DNA from: Thermorudis peleae
GTDB lineage: Bacteria; Chloroflexota; Chloroflexia; Thermomicrobiales; Thermomicrobiaceae
DNA: 64,000 nt
Direction: 5' to 3'
Assembly (NCBI RefSeq): GCF_000744775.1
Contig: NZ_JQMP01000003.1
Location: 620,001-684,000 of the forward strand
Made by a program: the position numbers and the translations under genes. The notes under the pieces were generated by a model. That model worked only from the letters and a program-made list of their open reading frames with translations, made no database searches and was not told where the DNA came from. Shown here piece after piece: positions 35,862 to 43,947 of the stretch (its first letter is position 1; every line of letters starts with the position of its first letter).

Positions 35862-37091
35862 TTATCGATCGACCGAGCCGAGCACGATATCGATCGTTCC
35901 AATCAGAGCAACCACGTCAGCGAGCATCGCTCCCTGGGCCATGTATGGGAGCGACTGTAGGTTGACAAAGTCTGGCGAGCGAATGCGCATACGATAGGGA
36001 ATCGGCGATCCGTCGCTCACTAAGTAGTATCCCTGTTCACCCTTTGAATGCTCAATCGCGTGATAGACCTCGCCCTTTGGCGGCGAGAACCCTTTGATGA
36101 CCCAAATGAAGTGCCGCTGCATATCTTCCGCCGTGCGCATGACGTTCTTATGTGGCGGAATGACATAGGGTGAGTCATGTGCCATGAGCGGCCCATCAGT
36201 CGGCACTTGCTCGAGGCATTGCTCAATGATGCGGATGGCTTGCCGCATCTCTTCGACACGCACAAGGTAGCGATCATAGACGTCGCCGTGCGTGCCAAGA
36301 GGAACGTCGAACTCGACGCGGTCATAGAGCAAGTACGGGTTGGCCTTGCGCACATCATAGTTCACACCTGATCCTCGCAGGCAGGCTCCCGTCAGCCCAT
36401 AATTGATGGCAACCTCTGGCTCGATGACCCCGATCCCTTTCGTGCGCGCGAGCCAAATTGGATTTTCGGTTAGTAAATCTTCGTATTGCCGGATGGCTGA
36501 GGGGAAGTAGCGAATAAAGTCTCGTACCATATCCGGCAAGTCAGGCGGGATTTCGCGCGAGAATCCGCCAATTTCCATCATGTTTGTCGTGAGCCGCGCC
36601 CCGCAGAACTTCTCAAAAATGTCCAGGATGAGCTCGCGGTCACGGAAGGTGTAGAGCGAAACCGAGAGCGCCCCAATGTCGAGTGCGTGAGTGCCGAGCC
36701 AGACAAGGTGCGAGGCAATGCGCGACAATTCGGCCATGATCATGCGCCAGTATTGGGCGCGTTCAGGAACCTCAAGTCCGCAAAGTTTCTCGACAGCCAG
36801 AACATACCCCAAGTTATTGAGTGGGGCAGCAACGTAGTCGGTTCGATCAGTCCACGGCACCACTTGGGCGTAGCGATGTGTTTCTCCGAGCTTCTCGACG
36901 CCGCGGTGCAGGTAGCCGATGACTGGATCACAGGCGATTACGACTTCGCCCTCGAGTGTCAGGCGAACGCGCAGCACGCCGTGCGTACTCGGGTGCTGTG
37001 GCCCCATATTGAGCACAAGTTCGCGCCGTGTCTCGCTAAGCTGCCGCTCCTCGCTAATGACAACTGGAGTCGGCTGAGAAAAGTCCAGCAT
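35862..37091 (-). CDS. nuoD: NADH-quinone oxidoreductase subunit D
   Basis: A 409-residue 49-kDa-type subunit, not fused to NuoC. NMGPQHPSTHGVLRVRLTLEGE carries the quinone-site His; GYLHRGVEKLGE, YVAAPLNNLGYVLAVEKL, RGSGVNYDVRKANPYLLYD and the C-terminal DVVALIGTIDIVLGSVDR are conserved. GGAGG lies nine bases upstream. NuoC ends four bases before. Confidence 0.96.
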   Translation of the reverse strand: MLDFSQPTPVVISEERQLSETRRELVLNMGPQHPSTHGVLRVRLTLEGEVVIACDPVIGYLHRGVEKLGETHRYAQVVPWTDRTDYVAAPLNNLGYVLAVEKLCGLEVPERAQYWRMIMAELSRIASHLVWLGTHALDIGALSVSLYTFRDRELILDIFEKFCGARLTTNMMEIGGFSREIPPDLPDMVRDFIRYFPSAIRQYEDLLTENPIWLARTKGIGVIEPEVAINYGLTGACLRGSGVNYDVRKANPYLLYDRVEFDVPLGTHGDVYDRYLVRVEEMRQAIRIIEQCLEQVPTDGPLMAHDSPYVIPPHKNVMRTAEDMQRHFIWVIKGFSPPKGEVYHAIEHSKGEQGYYLVSDGSPIPYRMRIRSPDFVNLQSLPYMAQGAMLADVVALIGTIDIVLGSVDR

Positions 37092-37094
37092 CGT

Positions 37095-37709
37095 TCACAG
37101 CCTCCGCAATGGCCCGTGTATCCGCGGCACAGGAGACTCATAGCCCGGCTGCACGTAGTCACGATACCCGCGTAGTGGATAGTCTTTTCGTAGCGGGTGT
37201 CCCTCGTCCCAGTCTTCGGGTAAGAGGATACGGCGGAGGTCAGGGTGTCCCTCAAAAACGATCCCGAACATGTCAAACACTTCGCGCTCAAACCAGTTTG
37301 CGCCGGCGAAGATCGGGACGAGTGACGGCACCGTCTCGCCGTCCTCCACGCCGCACTTAATGCGCAGACGTTGACGCCGCGGGATTGAGTAGAGCTGAAC
37401 AACCACGTCAAACCGCGGGGCTTCGCGCAGATACAGCATGTCAACGGCGGTAATATCGGTCAGATGGTTATAGCGTAATGCGGGGTTCTCACGAAGAAAC
37501 GCGACGACATTACGCAAGGCTTCTCGCTGAATACGAATGGTCATCTCGTCGCGGAACGTCGTTGCTTCAACGAATGCTTCGGGGAAATGTTCACGAATGG
37601 CTTGGACAGCTGGGTGTTGATCGGGATCAGTCGGCCCCCACCAGCCACATTGCCAGGGAACCCGTGAGGCCGACGCTGGAGCTGGCACGGGGTGCTCCTG
37701 CTGCTCCAT
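37095..37709 (-). CDS. nuoC: NADH-quinone oxidoreductase subunit C
   Basis: A 204-residue 30-kDa-type subunit. The signature is [41 protein letters not shown] (given here as the region around residues 140-180: [31 protein letters not shown]). The N-terminal 30 residues are Pro/Ala-rich and variable. GGAGGG precedes the start. It is separate from NuoD, unlike the fused NuoCD of E. coli. Confidence 0.95.
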   Translation of the reverse strand: MEQQEHPVPAPASASRVPWQCGWWGPTDPDQHPAVQAIREHFPEAFVEATTFRDEMTIRIQREALRNVVAFLRENPALRYNHLTDITAVDMLYLREAPRFDVVVQLYSIPRRQRLRIKCGVEDGETVPSLVPIFAGANWFEREVFDMFGIVFEGHPDLRRILLPEDWDEGHPLRKDYPLRGYRDYVQPGYESPVPRIHGPLRRL

Positions 37710-37724
37710 CAGCCTCTATCCCTC

Positions 37725-38285
37725 CTAGCGTCGCGGCCCGAGCGCGGCCTTGGCCGCCTCGCGCTGCTCTTGTCGATACGCCTCAGCGGCCTCAAGCCCG
37801 TGCTTTTTCTTGAGCGTATCGTAGCGGATAATGCGGTTCTGGAGTTCAAGGACCCCATAGTAGAGTGATTCTGGCAAGGGCGGGCATCCTGGTACGTAGA
37901 TGTCGACGGGAATCACCTGATCGACGCCCTGGACGACAGCGTACGTGTCAAACGGGCCGCCAACGTTTGCGCAGCTGCCCATGCTAATGACCCACTTGGG
38001 ATCAGCCATTTGGTCATAGAGCTGGCGGACGATCGGCGCCATCTTCTTGGTGACCGTGCCAGCGACAAACATGAGATCGGCCTGGCGTGGTGAAGCGCGA
38101 TAGAGCATGCCAAAGCGCTCGGCCATATCGAAGCGCGGCATAGCCGAGCTGATCATCTCAATTGCACAACAGGCTAGGCCGAATTGCAGCCACCAGAGAC
38201 TTGAGCGTCGTCCCCAGTTGAAGAGCCAATCAACAGTCGTGAGGAAGACGTTTCGTTCTGCTTGCGGCTCGGCGGTTACACCCAT
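37725..38285 (-). CDS. nuoB: NADH-quinone oxidoreductase subunit B
   Basis: A 186-residue subunit carrying the N2 [4Fe-4S] cluster that reduces quinone. Ligands are Cys39, Cys40 ([10 protein letters not shown]), Cys105 (MGSCANVGG) and Cys134 (VPGCPPLPE). The start at 38285 has GGAG seven bases upstream and overlaps the nuoA end by ten bases. The C-terminus is a charged helix rich in Gln/Glu/Ala/Arg. Confidence 0.96.
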   Translation of the reverse strand: MGVTAEPQAERNVFLTTVDWLFNWGRRSSLWWLQFGLACCAIEMISSAMPRFDMAERFGMLYRASPRQADLMFVAGTVTKKMAPIVRQLYDQMADPKWVISMGSCANVGGPFDTYAVVQGVDQVIPVDIYVPGCPPLPESLYYGVLELQNRIIRYDTLKKKHGLEAAEAYRQEQREAAKAALGPRR

Positions 38286-38626
38286 TCGAGGGCTCCTTTC
38301 CGCCATTCATAGAGCAGACCGAGCAGAAGGATAAGGACGAAGAGGCCTGCTTCAACGTAACCATAGAGGCGAAGCGCATCAAATGCTGCTGCCCAGGGAT
38401 AGAGAAAGAGCGCTTCAACATCAAAGACGACGAATAGCAAGGCAACCAGGTAAAAGCGTGGTGAGTAGCGTGATCGGGGCGGCTTCACATCTGGGACGCC
38501 ACTTTCAAATGGCTGCAACTTTGCCGGAATCGGCCGTGATGGACGGACAAAATGCCCGACAACTAACAGCACTGAGCCCATGATTGCCGCTGTGATCAAC
38601 AGCAGGCCGATAACCGCGTAGTGCAT
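38276..38626 (-). CDS. nuoA: NADH-quinone oxidoreductase subunit A
   Basis: A 116-residue three-helix subunit and first gene of the operon. [43 protein letters not shown] (residues about 42-84) contains the loop Cys position as Val (ESGVP for ESGCP), a substitution worth noting, and the conserved Asp-Val-Glu. The start at 38626 has GAGGAG eight bases upstream; a GTG nine bases earlier is too close to it. Confidence 0.94.
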   Translation of the reverse strand: MHYAVIGLLLITAAIMGSVLLVVGHFVRPSRPIPAKLQPFESGVPDVKPPRSRYSPRFYLVALLFVVFDVEALFLYPWAAAFDALRLYGYVEAGLFVLILLLGLLYEWRKGALEWV

Positions 38627-38654
38627 GGGCAACACTCCTCACTCTCTACCCCAT

Positions 38655-38672
38655 TTGTGCAGTATAGCACAA
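38655..38672 (-). promoter_or_regulatory. Putative nuo promoter with operator-like inverted repeat
   Basis: On the - strand an extended -10, TGC-TATACT, occupies 38669-38661, about 35 bases before the nuoA ATG. It is embedded in a perfect inverted repeat TTGTGC (38655-38660), six-base spacer AGTATA, GCACAA (38667-38672). No convincing -35 is seen. A repressor bound here would cover the -10 box. Confidence 0.55.
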
Positions 38673-38709
38673 GTGCTTGGGCGGCTCTCCTCTCACGTGA
38701 GTAAAGCAG

Positions 38710-41211
38710 CTATGGCGTTGGTGTTGGTGAGCCCGGGGGCGCCGTTGGAGTTGGCGATCGTGGTGGACTGGGCGTTGGCATTGCCGGCAACGGTGTTGGT
38801 GTCACGCCTGGTGATGGAGTTACGGCAGGCGGTAGCGGTAGGCTCACCTGTGGCGTCGCTGTCGGTTGTCGCTCTGTATCAATGACCGGTCCGCCACGTC
38901 CCACCATCGCTGCATAGGCGAGCACGCGGGAACGTCCTTGCGCTGTCATCCCCTTTGGTGTTGCAAGAGCTGCGCGCAATTCCTGCGCTTCCCAGGCATT
39001 GACTTGGTCGCAGCGCAATCGTGGCCCACCATCTTTGGGCATGACTTCCATAACCGTGCGTACTCCAGGTATTGGTCGCTTGCCTGTTGCAGCACAGACT
39101 GGGGCTTCAATAATGCCTGAGGGGCGGACAAAGTCTGGTGCAATTGGTTTGCCATCAGGAGCAGCCAGCGCCTTGGCAAGCTGCGGATCTTGATGGACTT
39201 TAACCATGAAGTCGTGCCAGATGAGGGCGGCGCTGCTTACGCCATCAAGCCCGCGCGTTGGACTGTTGTCAGTATTGCCCACCCACACACCCACCACGAC
39301 ATCAGTGGTATACCCAACGGTCCAGAGGTCGCGTGCGTCCTCACTTGTACCAGTCTTGGCGGCAACCGGTCGATTGCCGAGTTCTGGAAGGATAAGCGGG
39401 TTGCGCAAGCCAAAGACGAGGGCCCGTGCGTTATTGTCACTCAAGATACTCGTGATCATGTAGGCGCTTTCAGGCCGAACGACTTGTTCGCCATGGGCGA
39501 GCGCATGGGCACGGTCAAGTTCGTACACCTTTTGATTGCCTGGCGCGATGATCTCAAGGAAAGGCGTGTATGGCACGTAACGACCATTATTCGCAATCGT
39601 TGCGAAGGCATTGGTGAGCTCGATCGGCTTGACTTCTCCTCCACCAAGGGTGATCGCTAGACCGTAGAAGCTAGGATCGCGCCAAAAGCCGGTGCGAATG
39701 CCAACCTTGTGTGCCATCTCAATCATCGTCGGTACACCGACTTGATCGATTGCTTGAACAGCAGGCACGTTCAAAGAATTTGCGAGTGCTTCTCGAACCG
39801 TCACAGCGCCGTAGTGAAGATTTGTGTAGTTATGTGGTGTATATGGCCCGCTCGGAAGCTTCCAGGTCTTCTCGTAATCAAAGAGAATCGTTCCTGGATA
39901 CCAGCCAAGCTTTTCAAAGGCCGTGAGGTACGTAATCGGTTTGATGGCGCTGCCCGGCTGGCGCTCCTGCGTCGTGACGTTGACCTGGCCGTCAATTGCC
40001 GTATTGTAGAAGTCGGCACTGCCGACCATCGCAATAATTTCGCCGCTCCATGGCAGCATGGCGACGAGGGCACCATTGTTGACATGATACGGCGCGAGCT
40101 GCTTGATGCGCTGGGCTACGACTTGCTCTGCCATGTGCTGAATATCAAGGTCGAGCGTTGTGCGCACCATTAAACCGCCGCGGTAAGCAGCATCACGCCC
40201 GTACTTCTCGGAGAGTTGCTCGAGCACAAAGTTCACGAAGTGCGGCGCTTCAATAGACTGCCCTTTGGCGCGCTGAGGAAAGAGTGGTTCGGCATAGGCT
40301 GCGTCGGCTTCAGCTCGAGTGATCATGCCGAGTTGTACCATACGATTCAGCACGTAGCGTTGCCGCGCTTTCGCAAGGTCATAGTTTTGCGTTGGGTCGT
40401 AGAGGCTTGGTGCTTGAGGCAGCCCAGCAAGCATGGAAGCTTCGGCTAAGTCCAGCTCCCAGGCAAATTTGTTGAAGTAGGTCTGTGATGCTGCATCAAT
40501 GCCGTACGACAGGTTTCCGTAATACACGTTGTTGAGATACATTTCCAGAATCTGCTGCTTGGTGTAATGCTGCGTGAAGCGAACTGCCATAATCGCTTCA
40601 CGCAACTTTCGGGTATACGTCCGCTCGTTGCCAATTCGCTCAGGATAGAGCAGTCGCACTAATTGCTGGGTGATTGTTGAGGCGCCAGATGTCGCATCGC
40701 CGGAAATGTTGGTGAAGAAGCTTCGAAGAATGGCCCGTGGATCGACGCCGGGATTCGTCCAAAACGTGGCATCTTCTGCAGCAATTGTCGCATCAATAAT
40801 CCAGGCACGGTGCGGCTTGGTTGGATCGTTTTGTTGCTGAGCGATGTGATCCATCAACTCTTGATACGTAATAACGGTGCGTCGGCCGAGATTCGGGTCA
40901 GAAATCTCAGCAAGGAGACGCCAGTTACGGTCATAAATTTTGGTGGTTTGGAACTGCAATGCTTCAAACTGCTCAGGCGAGGGAAGATCATCGGTGAGGT
41001 AGTGCCATCCGGCGAAGGCGGCTCCAGCTGCAACGCCCGTCGTGACGAGGGTTCCCAGTAGCAGCGCAAGCAGAAGGCCAAGGGCAAGGCGCAGGAACGG
41101 TACGCCGTGTTTCGTGCGGCGGCGGTGCATTGCGGCGAAGACTGCTGCCCGCGTGACTGGATGACTTGTGTAAGGAGTTCGTCGCTGGATTTGCCGCTTA
41201 TCCCGTCCCAT
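38710..41211 (-). CDS. Class A penicillin-binding protein (PBP1A type)
   Basis: An 833-residue bifunctional peptidoglycan synthase. The cytoplasmic N-terminus is basic and a membrane anchor covers about residues 40-70. The glycosyltransferase domain has Glu146 in AAEDATFWTNPGVDP and the motif GASTITQQLVRLLYP. The transpeptidase domain has Ser421 (PGSAIKP, SxxK), SLN at 479-481 and KTGTSED at 619. The C-terminus from about residue 785 is a Pro/Thr/Ser tail ending in PTPTP, like the linkers of other exported proteins here. The start at 41211 follows AAGG; ATG 41217 is an alternative. Confidence 0.95.
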   Translation of the reverse strand: MGRDKRQIQRRTPYTSHPVTRAAVFAAMHRRRTKHGVPFLRLALGLLLALLLGTLVTTGVAAGAAFAGWHYLTDDLPSPEQFEALQFQTTKIYDRNWRLLAEISDPNLGRRTVITYQELMDHIAQQQNDPTKPHRAWIIDATIAAEDATFWTNPGVDPRAILRSFFTNISGDATSGASTITQQLVRLLYPERIGNERTYTRKLREAIMAVRFTQHYTKQQILEMYLNNVYYGNLSYGIDAASQTYFNKFAWELDLAEASMLAGLPQAPSLYDPTQNYDLAKARQRYVLNRMVQLGMITRAEADAAYAEPLFPQRAKGQSIEAPHFVNFVLEQLSEKYGRDAAYRGGLMVRTTLDLDIQHMAEQVVAQRIKQLAPYHVNNGALVAMLPWSGEIIAMVGSADFYNTAIDGQVNVTTQERQPGSAIKPITYLTAFEKLGWYPGTILFDYEKTWKLPSGPYTPHNYTNLHYGAVTVREALANSLNVPAVQAIDQVGVPTMIEMAHKVGIRTGFWRDPSFYGLAITLGGGEVKPIELTNAFATIANNGRYVPYTPFLEIIAPGNQKVYELDRAHALAHGEQVVRPESAYMITSILSDNNARALVFGLRNPLILPELGNRPVAAKTGTSEDARDLWTVGYTTDVVVGVWVGNTDNSPTRGLDGVSSAALIWHDFMVKVHQDPQLAKALAAPDGKPIAPDFVRPSGIIEAPVCAATGKRPIPGVRTVMEVMPKDGGPRLRCDQVNAWEAQELRAALATPKGMTAQGRSRVLAYAAMVGRGGPVIDTERQPTATPQVSLPLPPAVTPSPGVTPTPLPAMPTPSPPRSPTPTAPPGSPTPTP

Positions 41212-41261
41212 GCTCATCCTTACATTCTTTACATTCTTTTGTCTCGCGGCCACGTGCTGCT

Positions 41262-41289
41262 AGTATGAACAGCGGGTAGCCAGTGTCTC
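41262..41289 (-). promoter_or_regulatory. Putative promoter of the PBP gene
   Basis: On the - strand GAGACA (41289-41284), a 16-base spacer and CATACT (41267-41262) give a moderate sigma70-like match about 50 bases before the PBP start. On the + strand TATGAT at 41300-41305 could be the -10 for the divergent PRC-barrel gene. Confidence 0.4.
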
Positions 41290-41346
41290 TTTCGCTCATT
41301 ATGATAGTGCCCAGAGGCAAGTGCAGTAGGGAGAGGGGCATCTCCT

Positions 41347-41880
41347 GTGGAACTCAAAGCCCTTCGTGGCCTTGCAGTGATTACCGTTGGAGACGGGCAA
41401 AAGATCGGCGAAGTGGCCGAACTCTACATTGACCCCGGGGAGCGTCGCATTGTCCGCCTGCGGATTGCAAGTGGTGGGCTCTTCGGCGGGCGTAAGATGC
41501 AGGTACCACTCAGTGCGGTACAGCAGATTGGTCAAGACGCGGTCTTACTGCCGAATGCTGATGTGCTTGAGGCAGAACCGAATGAGCAGGCGATTCGTGA
41601 TCTGCTCGACTTTGACGCATTTACCCGGCTGCGTGTTGTGAGCGATCATGGACGGCTCCTTGGCACAGTGAGCGGTGGCGAGTTTGATCCGGCAGATGGT
41701 CGGTTAACCGTCATTGCCTATCTCCCGACGGGACTTCGCAGCCTCTTCGGTCGACAGATACTTGTTGCCATAAGCGATGTCATTACCCTTGGTAAAGATG
41801 TTGTCGTTGTGCCTGAGGCAGTCGTGCATCCGGAATCAGCACAGGCTGAGGACGAGCAATCGGCAGAGCATACTGGATAA
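41347..41880 (+). CDS. Double PRC-barrel domain protein
   Basis: A 177-residue protein from GTG with GAGGGG eight bases upstream. Two PRC-barrel-like repeats are visible: residues 1-75 (ALRGLAVITVGDGQKIGEVAELYID...IVRLRIASGG) and 85-160 (FTRLRVVSDHGRLLGTVSGGEFDP...LTVIAYLPTG). The C-terminus is acidic. PRC barrels bind RNA or protein partners (RimM, photosynthetic reaction centre H). The role here is unknown. Confidence 0.82.
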   Translation: MELKALRGLAVITVGDGQKIGEVAELYIDPGERRIVRLRIASGGLFGGRKMQVPLSAVQQIGQDAVLLPNADVLEAEPNEQAIRDLLDFDAFTRLRVVSDHGRLLGTVSGGEFDPADGRLTVIAYLPTGLRSLFGRQILVAISDVITLGKDVVVVPEAVVHPESAQAEDEQSAEHTG

Positions 41881-41890
41881 CTGACGAGTG

Positions 41891-42067
41891 CTAACGCACG
41901 ATGTGGCCCAGTACAATGCCAAGCAGCGCTCCGGCGAAAACGTCTTGCAAGAGGGGTTGCCAGAGTGGAAGATGCTGACCGCGTATAGTTGGAGGGGCAA
42001 GGAGGATCCAGACTGTTGCAGCACTCCACCAAAGGCCTGTTGAAAGGAAGACAATGGGCCAGTTCAT
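41891..42067 (-). CDS. Small two-helix membrane protein (58 aa)
   Basis: An ATG at 42067 is preceded by GGAGCTGGAGG. The 58 residues comprise one hydrophobic segment (VFLSTGLWWSAATVWILL), a short polar loop (APPTIRGQHLPLWQ) and a second segment (DVFAGALLGIVLGHIV). It lies tail to tail with the PRC-barrel gene (11 bases apart) and divergent from the GT4 gene. It is a hairpin-type membrane protein with no recognisable family. Confidence 0.6.
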   Translation of the reverse strand: MNWPIVFLSTGLWWSAATVWILLAPPTIRGQHLPLWQPLLQDVFAGALLGIVLGHIVR

Positions 42068-42127
42068 CCTCCAGCTCCTGTCCTGGCATTGCCGCTGTGC
42101 GTGGCGACGAAGTCGAAGGACGGTAGC

Positions 42128-43324
42128 GTGAAGATCTTGTTTGTTTCTCCCTTCGACTTCACCAATCCTGGTGGTGTCAACGAGCATATTTTGCACCTTG
42201 ATGCGCAATTTCGTCGTCTTGGTCATGAAACACGTATCCTGACACCGCGCGCGTTGGGGGAAGATGAATCTGACGACGGGCATTTCATTAAACTTGGTAC
42301 GGCCGTGCCAATTCCCGCGAATGGTTCAACCGCGCGAATCACACTCTCCCCCTTCGTCTCTGGCAAGGTGAAGGAATTGCTGCAGCGCGAGCAGTTCGAC
42401 ATCATTCATCTGCATGAGCCCCTTGCCCCAGCCTTGCCGTTGCTCGTCCTGCTCCATTCCCAGACGGTCAATGTTGGCACGTTCCACGCGGCCCGTTCGT
42501 ATCACCTCGCCTATCTCTATGCCAAACCATTCCTTGGCTACTTCTTTAACAAGTTGCACGGTCGTATTGCTGTATCCCCCGCTGCGCTCGATTTCGTCAG
42601 TCGTTATTTCCCCGCTCACTATGAGCTCATTCCAAATGGTATTGATGTCACGCGTTTTCATCCCAATGTCCCACCGATTGCGACGTACGATCGCCCCACG
42701 ATTTTGTTTGTCGGGCGGTACAACGAGTCCCGAAAAGGACTGAAATACTTGATTGAGGCGATGGCGCTGGTGCGTCGTGAATTCCCGACATGCCAGCTCG
42801 TTGTCGTTGGCCCTGGAGATCCGGAACGCTATCGGCGGCTTATTGAACGGGTTAATGTTGCTGAGCACGTGCATTTTGTTGGGCCGGTCTCGGCTGATGA
42901 ACGACCGCGATATTACACTGCATGCGACGTCTTCTGCGCGCCAGCGACCGGCCGGGAGAGTTTTGGCATCGTCTTGCTTGAGGCCATGGCGTGCGGGCGG
43001 CCTGTCGTCGCAAGCGACATTCGTGGGTATCGCTTTGTCGTGCGCCATGGCGTTGAGGGCTTGTTGGTTGAGCGGAAGAATCCGGAAGCCCTTGCTCTCG
43101 CGCTTGTGCATCTCTTGGCTGATCCGGCACTGCGGCAACGGCTTGGGCAAGCTGGTCGAGCGCGTGCTGAACAGTTTGCTTGGCCAGTCATTGCCCAGCA
43201 AACACTTGAATACTATGAGCGGGTGCGGGCACGCGTTGCTCCGCGTCTTGTTCGGGCTGCCCAACGCTGGACAGCTGGACTACCGGCCTTTTTGCGTGGC
43301 CCATTTGATGGTGAGCAGTCATGA
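42128..43324 (+). CDS. GT4 glycosyltransferase, PimA-like (phosphatidylinositol mannosyltransferase)
   Basis: A 398-residue GT-B enzyme starting at GTG 42128 with AAGGA seven bases upstream. KILFVSPFDFTNPGGVNEHILHL is the acceptor-side motif seen in PimA-type enzymes. The donor domain shows LFVGRYNESRKGLKYLIEAM, VVGPGDPERYR and the ESFGIVLLEAMACGRPVV E-x7-E motif. The next gene, overlapping by four bases, encodes a phosphatidylinositol-phosphate-synthase-like enzyme, so transfer of mannose to a phosphoinositol lipid at the inner membrane face is the best inference. Other GDP- or UDP-sugar transfer is possible. Confidence 0.88.
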   Translation: MKILFVSPFDFTNPGGVNEHILHLDAQFRRLGHETRILTPRALGEDESDDGHFIKLGTAVPIPANGSTARITLSPFVSGKVKELLQREQFDIIHLHEPLAPALPLLVLLHSQTVNVGTFHAARSYHLAYLYAKPFLGYFFNKLHGRIAVSPAALDFVSRYFPAHYELIPNGIDVTRFHPNVPPIATYDRPTILFVGRYNESRKGLKYLIEAMALVRREFPTCQLVVVGPGDPERYRRLIERVNVAEHVHFVGPVSADERPRYYTACDVFCAPATGRESFGIVLLEAMACGRPVVASDIRGYRFVVRHGVEGLLVERKNPEALALALVHLLADPALRQRLGQAGRARAEQFAWPVIAQQTLEYYERVRARVAPRLVRAAQRWTAGLPAFLRGPFDGEQS

Positions 43325-43923
43325 TTAGTGATCTTCTCGCAGACCGCGTTCGTGCCCACTTGCAACATGTCGGCGCTGTGCTGGCACGAGGGCGCTTGAC
43401 CCCCAATATGCTAACGGTGCTTGGCTTCCTTCTTAACCTTGCTGTTGCGGTAGTCCTTGCTCTCGGTCATCTCCAAGCAGCAGGATTGCTGGCGCTGTTC
43501 GCTGGAGCCTTCGATATGCTTGATGGGGCAGTCGCGCGCGCAACCGGCAAAATAACGCTATTTGGTGGTTTTCTTGATTCGTTTATTGATCGCTATTCTG
43601 AAGCTGTCGTGTTTGGCGGCATCCTGATCTATTTCTTGCGCGTTCCTCATGGCGATCTTCCGATCGTGCTCTGTTATGCGGCTATTGTCGGCTCGTTGAT
43701 GGTCAGCTATGCTCGCGCACGAGCAGAAGCTGCTGGTATTGCGCTGACTGCCGGCATTTTTGCCCGCCCAGAGCGCATCGTCACGCTCGCGCTCTTTTTG
43801 CTGCTCAATCGTCCAATCTGGGCTCTCTGGCTCTTGGCCATTGTTGCCAATATCACTGCGCTGCAGCGAGCCTATCTTGTTTGGCGAGAAGCACATCGCG
43901 CTGGCCCACGTCAGCTTTCGTAA
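43321..43923 (+). CDS. CDP-alcohol phosphatidyltransferase (phosphatidylinositol-phosphate synthase-like)
   Basis: A 200-residue integral membrane enzyme with about six helices. The complete CDP-OH-P motif is present: Asp65-x2-Asp68-Gly-x2-Ala-Arg-x8-Gly-x3-Asp86-x3-Asp90 (DMLDGAVAR ... GGFLDSFIDR). It joins an alcohol phosphate, probably inositol phosphate, to CDP-diacylglycerol or a diol analogue. ATGA overlap with the upstream GT4 gene supports a shared lipid pathway. Thermomicrobium is reported to contain phosphoinositol and mannosyl lipids on long-chain diols (recalled from literature, not checked). Confidence 0.9.
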   Translation: MISDLLADRVRAHLQHVGAVLARGRLTPNMLTVLGFLLNLAVAVVLALGHLQAAGLLALFAGAFDMLDGAVARATGKITLFGGFLDSFIDRYSEAVVFGGILIYFLRVPHGDLPIVLCYAAIVGSLMVSYARARAEAAGIALTAGIFARPERIVTLALFLLLNRPIWALWLLAIVANITALQRAYLVWREAHRAGPRQLS

Positions 43924-43947
43924 CGGGCCTAGCAGTAGGGCGAACTA

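Noticed and set aside
42326-43264. 312-codon - strand open frame
   Set aside because: Antisense to the PimA-like gene, whose motifs are intact.
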